Shown piece by piece: positions 1 to 11,669 of a stretch of DNA of 64,000 nucleotides; the first letter of the stretch is position 1; every line of letters begins with the position of its first letter. The stretch covers positions 42,672,357 to 42,736,356 of the forward strand of contig OZ007579.1 of the NCBI GenBank assembly GCA_963931925.1, written 5' to 3'. The stretch comes from Onchidella celtica. Its lineage: Eukaryota; Mollusca; Gastropoda; Systellommatophora; Onchidiidae. The notes beneath the pieces are model-generated. The model made no database searches and was not told where the DNA came from. It saw only the letters and a list, made by a program, of their open reading frames with translations. Both the position numbers and the translations under genes were made by a program.

Positions 1-190
1 GTGAGATGAGAGAGAGAGGGGGTGGGAGAGTGAAGGCGTGAGATGAGAGAGAGAGGGGGTGGGAGAGTGAAAGCGTGAGATGAAAGAGAGAGGGGGTGGG
101 AGAGTGAAAGCGTGAGATGAGAGAGAGAGGGGGTGGGAGAGTGAAGGCGTGAGATGAGAGAGAGAGGGGGTGGGAGAGTGAAGGCGTGAG
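1..190. repeat. 37-bp minisatellite, about 5 copies
   Basis: A purine-rich unit of 37 bp, starting GTGAGATGAGAGAGAGAGGG, is repeated about five times with only a few single-base changes. The array starts at or before the window edge. It decays into a plain GA tract near 200. No gene is implied; the short open frame running out of it is low complexity. Confidence 0.9.
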
Positions 191-210
191 ATGAGAGAGA
201 GAGAGAGGGA

Positions 211-1618
211 AAGAAAGAAGACAGAATGTCATTACCAGTATTACTACTCCCTGTATTATCAGATACTTTTCGCTACTGTAGTCAGAGCTTGTGGGAAACC
301 AGAAAGAAAATTGGTCTTTATTAGTTTCTTGCTCCAGCCGTGGAGAGTGATTGACCTAGATTTTGACGTGGACCGGAAGAGGATGGCCAGAACGTAACCT
401 CGCCGCTCTTCTCACTTTGAAGAGCAATTTGTCTTCTTTAATTTCACAATTCCCCCCCCCCCCCCCTGAGCGAGGCTTGTCACTGAGATGTATTGATTAG
501 TTTAATCAGATATTATTTTTCCTTTGCTCATTTCGAAAGCAAATCTTCTCGATATATGAGATGTTTACTGTGAGCAACGATAGCCGTTTTTTTTTTTACC
601 TTAAGTTTTATGGAACATAAAGGTAAGATAATATTGCTTGTGCTGTGCTAGACCACTATATGCTATGATAGACCAGTGGTTCTCGACCGAAAGGAGGGAG
701 GGGGTATTTTCCCCTAATGATTAAGGGGGAGATATACAGAGACTGTGAAATTATGCATATATTATTCCGTTCATCGTGAATGCACCCCGTGGAGTCGGGT
801 CCATTTTTGTTTTTCCAGATTGTGCGTGGTCATTTTTACTGATCCATTCTGTCTCTGTTGGTTAGTTCCATTCACCTATCGGTGTCGTGAAGTTTGTTTG
901 TTTATATGAACTTCCTGAAATGTATTTGTGAAACAAATCCAAGTGACAGAATTTGCCGTTGGAAACAAGAGTTAAAAAGTTTAGAATCACAATGACAGAC
1001 AGACCGATTATAGAGTCGATACTTCCAGGTTATTTGACAAGTTAAGAGATATGCGTTTCACATGAGTTTGCTCATATTACAGTTTCATTGTTGAGGCTGC
1101 TTTCTTATACATAGAGCTTGTAAAATTGCGTGACACGTTGCGTTTTTTTATTGTAAATTTGACCTGCTTGAGAAAAAAAAACGTAAAGATGTTAAAAAGT
1201 TGTATGAAATACGCCATCATAACTGGTGTTTCGATGCCGAATCATTCTTTTGCAATACACGTTTTCCACTATCATCACGGTATGTCAGAATGGACCACAA
1301 TATTCATTACGCGGCCCTTGGAGTATTACTCTGTCTGTTACTGTAAAATACCTGATATTATATTTCTCTATTTCAATGTTGTTTCGTATTAAATATTATG
1401 GCTTTCCAGGTTTTGAAGGGCTCAGACATGATTATTTTCTTGTTTCGTTTTTTTTTTTGTTGCTGAGGATGTGAAAAAAAAAAAAAGTACTAGAAACGGA
1501 TTGAAGTTCATTAAATGTAGCGCATGGGATTCTATTTTATTCATCGCTAATTATGTCAAAATAATTCACTGAATGGACTCCTAGAAGCCCATAGATAAAC
1601 TAGCATGCTCTAGATAAT
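211..1618. other. Non-coding stretch, no gene seen
   Basis: AT-rich sequence with a run of about 15 C near 453-468, a T run near 584 and scattered short open frames that have no recognisable content. A hAT-like terminal motif, CAGTGGTTCTCGACC, lies near 672, but no matching opposite end was found, so no element is called. Confidence 0.6.
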
Positions 1619-1693
1619 AATAATACTAATAATGGATGGCATTTATATAGCGCATATCCATTGCCATTAGAAATGCTCTATGCGCTTTACAGA
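1619..1693 (-). mobile_element. 3' tail of a CR1/L2-type LINE
   Basis: On the minus strand this reads CTGTAAAGCGCATAGAGC, then GATATGCGCTATATAAATGC, and ends in a TAATAATA-rich microsatellite. The same tail ends the LINE at 31,247-31,320. Only the 3' end is present, as expected from heavy 5' truncation at insertion. A SINE that borrows the same LINE tail is an alternative. Confidence 0.75.
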
Positions 1694-1772
1694 AGCTCTC
1701 TCACTCGCTCTTTCTTTCTCTCACCCTCTCTCTCTCTCTACTTCTCTCTATCTCTATCTCTCTCTATCTCAG
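1694..1772. repeat. CT-rich microsatellite
   Basis: Imperfect (CT)n/(CTAT)n tract directly beside the LINE tail. Confidence 0.8.
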
Positions 1773-2238
1773 TGAGCTCAGAGCAAATTGTAACCGCAGC
1801 CTGTTAGGCGCAGTTCACAACTCACAACAGTTCACAACTCACAACTTGTATTCTAAAGTATTATAATAATATTTGAATATCTATTAATATTTATTTAATA
1901 ATGAATTATACATTTTTGGTGGTGATATGGGGGGGGGGAGGGGGTGATATGAGTAAATTTGAATCTATTAATTTTGATTTCAATTTTTCCCCGGGCAATG
2001 TGTTCTCTTTCGCTGTTTTCATCTCTGAATTTCTTTTCATATGGTTCTGTTTCTCCCCCTTTTTGCTTGTTATTTCTCTTTTTTACTTTAAAACTTGATC
2101 AACATCGGAAATGTTTTTCAATCCCTTAAACTTTAATAAAGTTGTAAATTTGAATATTGCATCCATCATTATCAGGAAATATTATATATTTAAAGCAAGA
2201 AAAAATGTTTCATTAAGTTCGATAGGTGTTCGTTTGGT

Positions 2239-2239
<1 letters not shown>
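1773..2239. other. Non-coding stretch
   Basis: AT-rich sequence with a two-copy 18-bp duplication (GTTCACAACTCACAACA-like) near 1811-1843 and a G run near 1930. No gene is supported. Confidence 0.55.
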
Positions 2240-2298
<59 letters not shown>

Positions 2299-2312
2299 TC
2301 TTTCTCTGTCTA

Positions 2313-2349
<37 letters not shown>

Positions 2350-2354
2350 CTCTG

Positions 2355-2387
<33 letters not shown>

Positions 2388-2428
2388 TTCTCCCCTCCTC
2401 TCTCTCTCTCTCTTTCTCCCCTCCACTA

Positions 2429-2461
<33 letters not shown>

Positions 2462-2462
2462 T
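2240..2462. repeat. (CT)n microsatellite with CTAT and CTTT interruptions
   Basis: About 220 bp of almost pure CT with short (CTAT)n and (CTTT)n blocks. The overlapping frames rich in Ser and Leu are products of the repeat, not genes. Confidence 0.95.
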
Positions 2463-3567
2463 GAGTGTGAATCTGTCCATATTATTTAAACTATCTATAA
2501 GATTTTCTTAGAAAATGTTAAAAATAAATATATAGCTTTTCTAATGGAAAACCAAAGAAAAGAATGTCTAATTACTTTAATTATGTCAAAAACATCATTC
2601 ATTTTAATGGTTAAATTTGTCTAATCATCAAAATTTGTTTTCTTCTCAATTTATTACATAATTTGTATGCCCACGTGCGAGCATGCAATGAGCAAATTCG
2701 GAGGATTGTGGATTGCATAATTGGTGTGTCAGCATTTTCATTTTGCCTCTCTTAAAAAGAAATAGCAAAGCGAAAGTACAGACCACTTGGAACATAGCGA
2801 CTTTTGTAACGCTTAGCATAGCCTCTGATGTCTTCAGTGTGGTTTCATATGTATTACAGTATTTGATAATTTTTTATAATGTACTTTCTTGTGGGCAATT
2901 TTCATGTATTTAAAAATGGTCTACTTAATAGTTTTGCTTTGTAATATCACAAAACCTGTCACATGGCATTATGGTGTCATCGATAAAAAAAATCTGACTT
3001 TGAACATAAACAACCTTGATTTCAATATATGACTTTTACATTCCTTCAAAGTTGATTTGTATTTTTCCCCTCGCTTGACAAAATCTTAATCTTTCTTGTG
3101 CTTTGACGAGTTGGACCATCACCGTCATCAGTCTCATTTCGTCATATTGCAACACTTCTGTTGTTCAAGCCCGGTCACACAATCATACAGGCCATGAGGT
3201 GTCATGCGACGGTGGTCACTAAGTTTGGTCAAACATTTGTGAACTAATCTCAAGCAGTATTGGTGTGGAAATCGCAATGCTGGTGTCGCTGAAATAATTA
3301 CCTTTGGGAAGCGCCGCTGGAATTATAACAGGCAGGTGCATAACTAGAGTGAGACAGGTGGGGCAGGTGCCATGGGCGCCAAATTTGGGCCGGGGGAGGG
3401 AGGGGCAATTTCAGAGACAAACAGGTCCTCGTTTATAAGATAAGGTAGAGATAAGATAAGAATCACTTTATTTTTATTATCACAGGAGAGAAATTCACTT
3501 TCACAGGGCGTTTTAAGATCACATACCTGGTACACACATCTTAGGCACCATTACGTAAACATAATTA
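2463..3567. other. Non-coding stretch with a repeat fragment
   Basis: No gene recognised. At 3446-3500 a GATAAGATAAGAATCACTTT tract leads into T-rich sequence and GAGAAATTC. A similar arrangement (GATAAGATAAATTTTATTC, then GGAAATTTG) appears at 25,350-25,395. The two may be ends of copies of one interspersed repeat that I could not identify. Confidence 0.5.
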
Positions 3568-4230
3568 TGAGATTGTGAATAAGAAAACCCGGCTTAAGTC
3601 GGCAAAGCTGATTTTGAGAAAAACGGCGTTGAAGTGAAAATATGGGTCCGACACAAACTTCCAACTTGGCTGTTGTTTAGGGGACCATGGCAGGTTACAA
3701 GGTAAACTGTAGATGAGCAGTGAACACTACTCACTATGATCTCTATAAGGGCTTTGTAATTAGACTACGGTCTCCTAACAAGATCCAAAAACTTCCGACT
3801 TGTCTGTTTCTAGGGGACTGTGGCATGTTACAGGGTAAACTGTAGATGAGCAGTGAACACTACTCACTATGATCTCTATAACAGCTTTGTAATTAGTCTA
3901 CGGTCTCCTAACAAGATCCAAAAACTTCCGACTTGGCTGTTTCTAGGGGACCGTGGCATATTACAGGGTAAACTGTAGATGAGCAATGAACACTACTCAC
4001 TATGAGCACTATAACGGCTTTGTAATTAGACTACGGTCTCCTAACAACAGTCACTCCAATATTACTTGGTCATTTAGCTATTGCCACTTACAGGGTTAAA
4101 TGCCGCTAAATCTTGTTTTAGGGGGATCACTGACTTCAATTTATCAGAAATGTCTTGTCTTTTATTATATGTACAGAGCTCAAAATGTCATGTTGCCGAC
4201 TTAAGCCTGGTTTTCCCATGCACACTCACA
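3568..4230. mobile_element. TA-flanked MITE with expanded interior
   Basis: The ends are inverted copies sharing GAAAACC(C/A)GGCTTAAGTCGGC, each flanked by TA (3566-3567 and 4231-4232). Body and ends match the intact copy at 23,154-23,567. This copy is about 250 bp longer because an internal block is triplicated (3657-4050). There is no coding capacity. TA flanks and long inverted repeats point to a Tc1/mariner-mobilised element, although no transposase was seen to prove it. Confidence 0.85.
3657..4050. repeat. 133/134-bp tandem triplication inside the MITE
   Basis: Three successive blocks start with ACTTCC at 3657, 3791 and 3924. Each contains GTAAACTGTAGATGAGCA and ends with ACTACGGTCTCCTAACAA or a close variant. 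The related MITE at 23,154 carries a single block, so the expansion is specific to this copy. Confidence 0.9.
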
Positions 4231-4588
4231 TAATAAACAGGCATATTAAATGAAGTAACATGGCATGGAACCTAGGTAAGAAGTTAATAGTGGAAAAAAA
4301 TATATGGTAGCAACAATATAAGTTTCTTTTTGTTATTTAACCAAATTTTGTTTGGCCATAAAAATGTATTTACTTTTGTATTTGTTATTCAGTTACGAGC
4401 AATTTAAAGAGCTAGAAGTCACCAGTTTTAGTACTAATATCTTTCAACTTCAGTCAGACTATAAATTTTCAAGGGACACCACTAGTTTTTGATTTGCCCT
4501 AGGCACTATTAACCCTCGTTAATTAGTAGCGCCTGTAGAAACAAGTATTTCTGGGACATCAGTACCTGTATGCCACTACCACACCTGA

Positions 4589-5867
4589 TGTTATAATCCC
4601 ATCCAGATGTTATATATGGTATTTTAATGTTGTGTTGGGGTGTTTGTTCGACTGCATATTTTTAATATTAAATTTAGCCTTCACTTCCAGACCATGCCAA
4701 ATACTAAAGAACAAACTGAATATATTTCAACAATCAGGCCTGCAGGGCCACATTTTAATTACGTTAGTTACACTAACAATTTTGACTAGATCTATTTATG
4801 TAGTAAGGATAAATATCAGCAGCATCAAATCCATAATCAATAATACTTCATTACAAGTCTAGCTCTAGGTTTCCTATAATATCATTTAACTCCTGTTCTC
4901 GCTAATTATCTAACTAATTAGTTCTATATCTAAGATCTGGACTGCTTACTGTATGACAATTAATATACTAATATAGTCTCTGGAAACATAAGTGTCATAA
5001 GGCTATCTCAGATATTTAAACTTATAGGTCTAGCCCGTCAAGGTGACGTCGGCACAGTTAAATATAACTCTAGGATGGGCTGGCAACTCCCAGCCTCACC
5101 CAGACAATTCAATCACAGTTATATATTTCATACATTAACTCTAGTTGCAGCTCTATATGACAGTTTAACTTTGCATCTTGCATTCTCCGGCAATCACTCC
5201 TGGTAGATTCATCAAAACTCTTCTAACGGATAAATGTCACGCTCTTCGCCTTCTTATTCATTGTCAATATCATCAAGAGAATCGATTACTCACGCTTGCC
5301 CTGGCGCTAGGCCAGGGAGCAGTGGACAATAGCGTTGTTTAATTTCAAATCAGCCATATGGATCGATGACTAGATCTTCATCCAGACATATTGTACTTTG
5401 TAAGTAATGATTCGCTCAAGTGGAATCCCCCCTGACTCCATCGCAGTCGAATGCTCTGCTTAGAATGAACAAGAAGTACCACCGCAGGCGCCAGCACGGC
5501 GTTGCGATCTCTACGCTAACCTTCATTGGTTAGCTCTTCAACCCTCAATGACGTCAGCAAAAATATAATCCCCTCTTCAAATTAAAACTGGGGCGCTAAT
5601 CTTCCCTCTAAACCTTAACGGCTTTTATTTAACTCTTTACTAGCTACCAATATACATGTTTACTTTTACTTTTCTTATAATTATCAATATACGAAGATTT
5701 CTGTTCCTGGTGCAAACTTTCTCTATGCTAATTTCCCGTCTATTCTAATTTGTTACAAGTTACAAGTTGACATCGCAGACGACAATGCTTTAAGGCCACT
5801 CCAACAGATATCTTGGTTTTTCACAATAGTTACATTCACTCTTAGGCCAACGTATTTAATCTTGACA
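4589..5867 (-). mobile_element. Solo LTR related to element 2
   Basis: A 1,279-bp segment begins TGTTATAATCCC and ends CTTGACA. It is flanked by the perfect 5-bp duplication CCTGA (4584-4588 and 5868-5872). Blocks such as GTTCGACTGCAT, CATGCCA, and GGATGGGCTGGCAA with CCCAGCCTCA are shared in order with the 1,333-bp LTR of element 2 (48,587-49,919). There is no internal region, so this is what LTR-LTR recombination leaves behind. Strand follows the element-2 LTR, whose coding strand is minus. Divergence from element 2 is high, so it is an older insertion or a sister family. Confidence 0.88.
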
Positions 5868-8039
5868 CCTGAGGTCCAGGGATGAAAACTGCGTTAAACC
5901 GTAATTAGGTCCAGGGAAGGCGATGGTGTCATCATGACCAAACAAAGATTAATTTAATCAGATTTACTGACATGGGACACGGAATGGTTTTCTCTGAGTT
6001 AACGAATAGCATCGAAACATAAATATAGTAGAACTCTCTTGAGAAAAAAAAATAGTGTCCTCACCTTTTTCCGAAACAAAGTGAGATGCAAAGTGCAAGA
6101 TTCCACGCCACAGTGCATAATCTACTACATCGGCTTTACACCAAGGGAAACATGCCTTTGAAAAACTAATTCATGTTGAGAGAATTGTTGTATTTAGATT
6201 GAGGAGAATGAGAGAGGGGGGGGAGTGGTCTGGAGAGATGGTTTATCTCTCACACTGCTCATGTACTTATTAAAGTAATTGACGATCCCACGCAGGGCTT
6301 CGCAACATACAGCTTTTTCTTTTTGCCCAATTTTGACTTGACTTATTAAAGTAATGAAACTTATGGTCCCAAATTCAAATCCGGTCCTGGAAAACCATAA
6401 TTTTACAAAGTTCCCGCGCTCTTTGTAAGGCACATACTGATGGTCGGTTTGCGGGAGCTCAGGCCTCGCCCGTGATGAAATTTCATTTTGTTGTAATAGA
6501 ATTTCTAACCACTTTTCAAATAAATTAATTAAATTAATGAAAATGATTTTTAAAAAAAGACAACACAGGATATCAGCAGGTTTCACCAATACTTGAAGTC
6601 GTCCGTATTAATTATTGTGAAAATTCATCTTCCTCAGCAATTTGGGGTCCATTTCACTGATTCTGGCTAAGTTCTAAACTGAGCTGAGATAGTATGATAT
6701 CTCACAACGCTGTGGATACTGTTGGATACTGTTAACTTACCGCCGATACGCTTAAGAAAACCCATTAAGATTATCTCCCCACCGTGCGGGAATCTCCGTT
6801 TACACAGCTTCCGGTCATCCTCTACCGTGTCTGCTTATCACGTGACGCCGATCACATGGTCAGATAACGTGACAAACCCTCCCTGGAAATGCCTTTGGGT
6901 GCTCGTGTACTGGAGGTCAGGGGCATGGCTCAGGTCTGTTAATTTGAACGACTGGTCCATCTGTTTACTCGCTCAGCGTCCTTGGTGATGATAGTCCTTT
7001 TATTTGTCCTTTTTTATCTTATCCTTCTGTCTTTCACCCAGTTATCACTGATCCATTTTACTCCTGTCCATATGGTTTATAAATTTCATCCTTTTTATTG
7101 GACAATGAAAAATTTTATTACCCGAGAACTGCAGCTGTTGTTAGCTTTCATTTTCTTTTCATGGACAGTACGAAGAAATTTTATCGTGGCGCAGCTACTG
7201 TTTGAGAGCTGCTTATCTGATGCTGTTGTTGCTGGATGGGAGAACTGCAGGTGGGCACTGTTGTTCACAGGCGTTTAGTAGAGATTTGTGGCTTTCCTTA
7301 CCGAGTGACTAGTTTTTCTGAGGATAAGGCATTGAATTTGACGATCCAGCTTAAAATTAACCATGTTAAAGTCAAGCTTGAAACTTGTGAAACTGGGTCA
7401 ATACAGATTCTGGAAGTAAATTCTACCCTGAAAACATTGTGGACACAATTGGCGACTTTAAATGTTGTTTGTTCTATCACCGTTTTATAAAAACGTTTTC
7501 TTTTAGTATTTAGGAGAGGTATAACAAATGTACACTCTGACACGTGTCTAAAATGCATTGTGGTATTTTATCCAGCTGTTTCACAGTTTCGATTTATTCT
7601 AATTCCTTATCATAATACTAAAGCAGGCAATGTTTAACGACGTCTTTCTCAGTTGTGCATAAAGTGGAGTTGGAACAAACAAGAACTAAGGCTTCAACCT
7701 GTGGGCACTGAGCATGACTTGTCTGTGAAATCAGGCTGTGGCTACCTATGAGATTAGAGACACCGTGTTCTCTCGGCGGAAGAGCTATTTGCATTGAGTG
7801 TTTCAGAACTGCATGTAGGTTGAGGGACCTTATGTAGTGAGCATATCCTGAGTCTACCATACTGATGAAGGAGGGAGGGGGTGCATGAAGAGACACAAAA
7901 CACAACGCAATTACTGACTCCAGTGCCATATAATAGGTATAAACCCAGGTATGGTTCAGCTGCGTTGCCGTATTTCTCATTATACAGACGGCTTTTGGTA
8001 TTTACACCAGAGCGACAAGCCTCCATGTTTGTAGCTGGT
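5868..8039. other. Non-coding stretch, no gene seen
   Basis: Mixed AT-rich sequence. Open frames up to about 130 codons exist on both strands, but none has recognisable domains, codon regularity or splice context. No repeat boundaries were found. Confidence 0.55.
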
Positions 8040-8300
8040 ATTGGACTGGGGAAGGAGAGAGCGATACAGAAACAGAGAGAGTGACAGAGGGAGAAAGTGA
8101 GAAAACGAGAGAGAGAGAAGGGGATAGGGAGAGATTGGCAGAGAGAGTGCGAGTCAGAGGTCTGAGAGAGACGGAGACAGAGAAAGTAAACGAGAGAGAG
8201 AACGAGAGAAAGAAGGAGAGACAGCTCTGAGAGAGACACACACACAGTATGACAGCAGAGAAAGAAAGAGAGCGAGAGAGAGAGAGAAGTGCGTAACAGT
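8040..8300. repeat. GA-rich (purine) tract
   Basis: About 260 bp that is almost all purine on the plus strand, (GAGAGA)n with interruptions. The long minus-strand frame across it is Ser/Leu-rich and is a product of the repeat. Confidence 0.9.
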
Positions 8301-8694
8301 GAAGGAAAACAGGGCAGATGGTTAAGTAAGACAGCGGGAAATGTTGAGATTTGCATGCCAACCCGTTCTTTACCTGCAGTAAAAAGTGAAGTTTTTATTG
8401 CACACTCGTCTTTTATCAATATTTCCCTTTGCCGGTCTAGTTTACCTCCGCACCTGTGAGCGCCTACAGAAATAAAGAATTTTATGTTTTTCCTATCTTT
8501 CATTCTCTTGCCATCTTACCATACCTTCAATTATCTGATTGTATCCCAGTTTACTATAATTATTGTCTGTGAATGCAGTTGTTAAATACTATGAGGACCA
8601 ACAGGATTAGAAAGGGAATGGCCTAAGATTGTGGCTGTTTGGGATATTTAACGAAATACTTACAATAGTTTGTTGGTTTGCTCTGGGTTGTTTT

Positions 8695-9075
8695 TTGTTG
8701 TTGTTGTTGTTGTTGTTGTTAGCTTGTTTGTTTGTTTTTGTTACCGCTGTTGTGGTGATGATTGTGGTTGCTGTTGTTGTTGTGGTGGTGGTTGTGGTTG
8801 CTGTTGTTGCTGTTTTGGTGTGGAGGTGGTTGCTGTTGTGGTGTTGCTTGTGGTTGCTGTTGTTGTTGTGGTGGTGGTGGTGATGGTTGCTGCTGTTGTT
8901 GTTGTTGTTGTTGTTGTGGTGGTGGTGGTGGTTGCTGTTGTGGTGGTGATTGTAGTTGCTGTTGTTGTTGTGGTGGTGGTGGAGGTGTTTGTGGTTGCTA
9001 CTGTTGTTGTGGTGGTGGTGGTTGTGGTGCTGGTTGCTGCTGCTGCTGCTGCTGCTGTTGTTGTTGTTGTTGTTT
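8695..9075. repeat. (TTG/TGG)n trinucleotide tract
   Basis: About 380 bp of TTG, TGG, TGC and GGT triplets with strong strand asymmetry: the plus strand is G/T and the minus strand A/C. All three plus frames (poly Val, Cys, Leu/Trp) and two minus frames (Asn/His, Gln/Pro) stay open, so open frames here carry no weight. Runs of GGTGGTGGTGG could form unusual DNA structures. Confidence 0.95.
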
Positions 9076-9189
9076 TGTGACAATGTTATGGCCAGTCAGA
9101 GAAATCATTAGCCCGAGCGAAAGGATTCTTGTGGCTCTTACATCCAATTCTAAACCAAACCTGTAATGTAAAATTTCTGCCAGTTGCAT

Positions 9190-9940
9190 TATGGAAACCT
9201 TAGGCCACTTTAGTCGACGGTCTCAGTAGCCGTTCAGATAAAATAAACATCGGCCGACATGGTTTAAAATGCGTGTCGATTATTTTTATATAACTTCTGA
9301 GTTCAAAGGTTATATTGCGTAAAATGTCGCATTAACTTATTCATGTTTTATTGCTTTTATAACAGCGCATTCATGCATGAAGGAGACGCCGTATCGCTGG
9401 TATAGGCCTACATGTAATGGCAGAATACATTTTTAATCATAATTGCGGAAAACCAGCTCTGTGTTCTCCGAAATGCCACTCAGTGAACTTGTAACATTTC
9501 CACATGCAATATTTTGGCAGTACCAACGAACATTCTCCTGTATAATTCTACACATGCGCACCTTTTGGCACGACGCATAGCGATGGTGTGCAGTTGAAAC
9601 AGTACACACATTCCTCTCTTGTAATAACATTTTTGCTCAGGTCGCCGTAAGCTTGTGTTTACCAGCAGCACGCCAAGCAATGCTTTTCTCTGACGAGCTC
9701 AAGAAAAATGCATCATCAATGGTTATGTATGTTTGTGGCTGTTCTAGACGTTCCTTCCAGAATATTCCGACGGCTTTCAACGTTGTAAGTTTAACGGCCT
9801 ATCGAAGATCCGACGTTTGACTAGGTCACACAGTATAAATGTCTAATGTTTGGGAACAGCATGTTGTTGGGAGGACGGCGACTATCATTGTAAAGCCAAA
9901 ACAGAGAAAGGATGGTTTTAGGGGAACATCGTCTATTTCG
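9190..9940. other. Non-coding stretch
   Basis: No gene, RNA or repeat boundary recognised between the triplet tract and the SINE-like element. Confidence 0.5.
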
Positions 9941-10018
9941 GGGACAAGGTGGTCTAGAGGCAAGGTGCTCGCCTCTCATGCCAAGGGTACCGGGTTCAAA
10001 ACCCGGCCGGTGCAGGCA
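9941..10018 (+). mobile_element. tRNA-derived SINE-like head
   Basis: An A-box-like TGGTCTAGAGGC (9950-9961) and a B-box-like GGTTCAAAACC (9993-10003) have tRNA spacing. The B-box sits in a T-arm that folds CCGGG/CCCGG around a seven-base loop. The acceptor stem does not close convincingly and no CCA-proximal structure is seen, so this is more likely a SINE promoter head than a working tRNA. The 3' limit of any SINE body was not found. Confidence 0.6.
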
Positions 10019-10039
10019 TGTTGGATGTTTGGGATTTTT

Positions 10040-11637
10040 CTCATATTTTCGTGTCCCTCATCTTATTTGGGGGGAAGGGGGGGGGGGGTATGATCGGGGG
10101 TGTCTTATTACAAAACCAAATAGAGAAAATACAGAGATGTGTTCACTGTTCAGCTATAACTTTCTATGTAAAACACTACGCCCCCCTCACAACAGCCCTT
10201 GGAATACGAGCTTTTTTTAAAAGAAGCCTTTGACCACATTGCAGCCAAAGTGTTAACAGTTGGCTTTTTTTTTGTGTCTACTTAGTGACCAACTTCCAAA
10301 TACCTCATTGTGAGCAATTCCACAAGGAAAGGTTATTGTGGCTCGGGCGCCAAACATATTTCTAATCCTGACCTAAAGCCTTGCACTTTATTATCAAAAC
10401 TTCATTGTGTAAACAAAACCCATTTTAGCCATACTCTGGTTTGTTTGTTTTTTTACGGTTTTTTTTTTTTTTTTTAATTGGGACATATTCACGTATGAAT
10501 TTTGAAAACGGATCGAAAGAAAATATTATACCACCTGAAACACAGGATACCAAGACGGATCAATTCGCCAAATTCCGTCCGTTGAGTTGCGGGCGTATCA
10601 TCATGTGAATAATGCAACAATTCGCACCACAGCCGTTCATAATTGAACGAAAAAGACTAGTACTACAGAGCTCTGTGAGTAGCGCTCACCGCGTTTATAC
10701 GCGCGCAAGTATTACAGTAAAAGAAGGAATGATCCATCTGGGTATTCTGTGTCTCGGATACAACTAGTCTATGCATTGTGACACTTTAGAGATCAGCTAT
10801 TATTCTAATGCTGGAAAGCAATTTACCAAACGATAAAAGAAAATAACCCAATTTCAAATTAGGCATTCATTATCAAGGCAAGTGGGGCTGGAGATTTGAA
10901 GACCTTTGCAGAAGCTCGGGAAAGATAATGCCGAGAAGTGATGAAGAAGAAAAAACGGCGCCAAGGGCAAATTTAGAAGAATGAAATTATAAGTTGATCA
11001 TGTATCAAAATTCTCCAAAATAAAACCTTCTGGGCGGACATGAAAGTAGGCCTACTTGCTGTGCCTGTTTAAACCCTTTTTTTCCCCTCGCTGTTGTTTT
11101 CAGGGAACGAAATAGATAAATTAGTTTAAAAGAAAAGAAAGACGGAAAGTCTTTGGGAGAGAGGGAATAATGATACATGGGTTTAGGCGGGTGTGAAAAT
11201 TGACTTTCCTGACTGGTGAGTCAAAGTTGACGTGAATATCACTTAACTAGCACAGGTGTTTTTTTACCAAAGACGTACTCTTCCCAGCATCAGTTTTCCA
11301 GAGCTGGATGTCGGTCAGGCCTGGAGTCTGGAGGGTAAATAGATTTTAAGGCACATTTCTGTTCAAATAGACGTGTGTTTTTTAAACGAGGACTCCGACG
11401 TTGGCAAGTGTCAAGGCAAACGTAACCGGTTTTTTGTTGTACCTTTTCCTTGCCGTGGTTGTTGTTATCATTTTTGTTCTTGTTTTGTTTTTCTCTTGGA
11501 AAGGGGGGGGGGGGATACGGAGGGGAGGGAAGCTATGTTCTATTAAGTCAGCATTCTTTAGCATTGTTTCTACCACCTGACTGAAGTTTAATGACAGTTA
11601 AGAGTAGAAGATGAAGCTGTAATATTGTTGTTGTCGT

Positions 11638-11669
<32 letters not shown>

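Noticed and set aside
672..690. hAT-like end CAGTGGTTCTCGACC
   Set aside because: No inverted partner end or 8-bp duplication was found nearby.
2111..2489. Two overlapping open frames rich in Ser and Leu
   Set aside because: They are translations of the (CT)n microsatellite and have no other content.
7754..8503. A 249-codon minus-strand open frame
   Set aside because: Much of it is the complement of the GA tract, giving Ser/Leu-rich simple sequence; no domain or codon signal.
8607..9189. Several long frames encoding Asn/His, Gln, Val or Cys runs
   Set aside because: All are frames of the same triplet repeat, which is open in nearly every register.
9941..10018. Functional tRNA gene
   Set aside because: A and B boxes and a T-arm are present, but the acceptor stem does not pair well; a SINE head is more likely.
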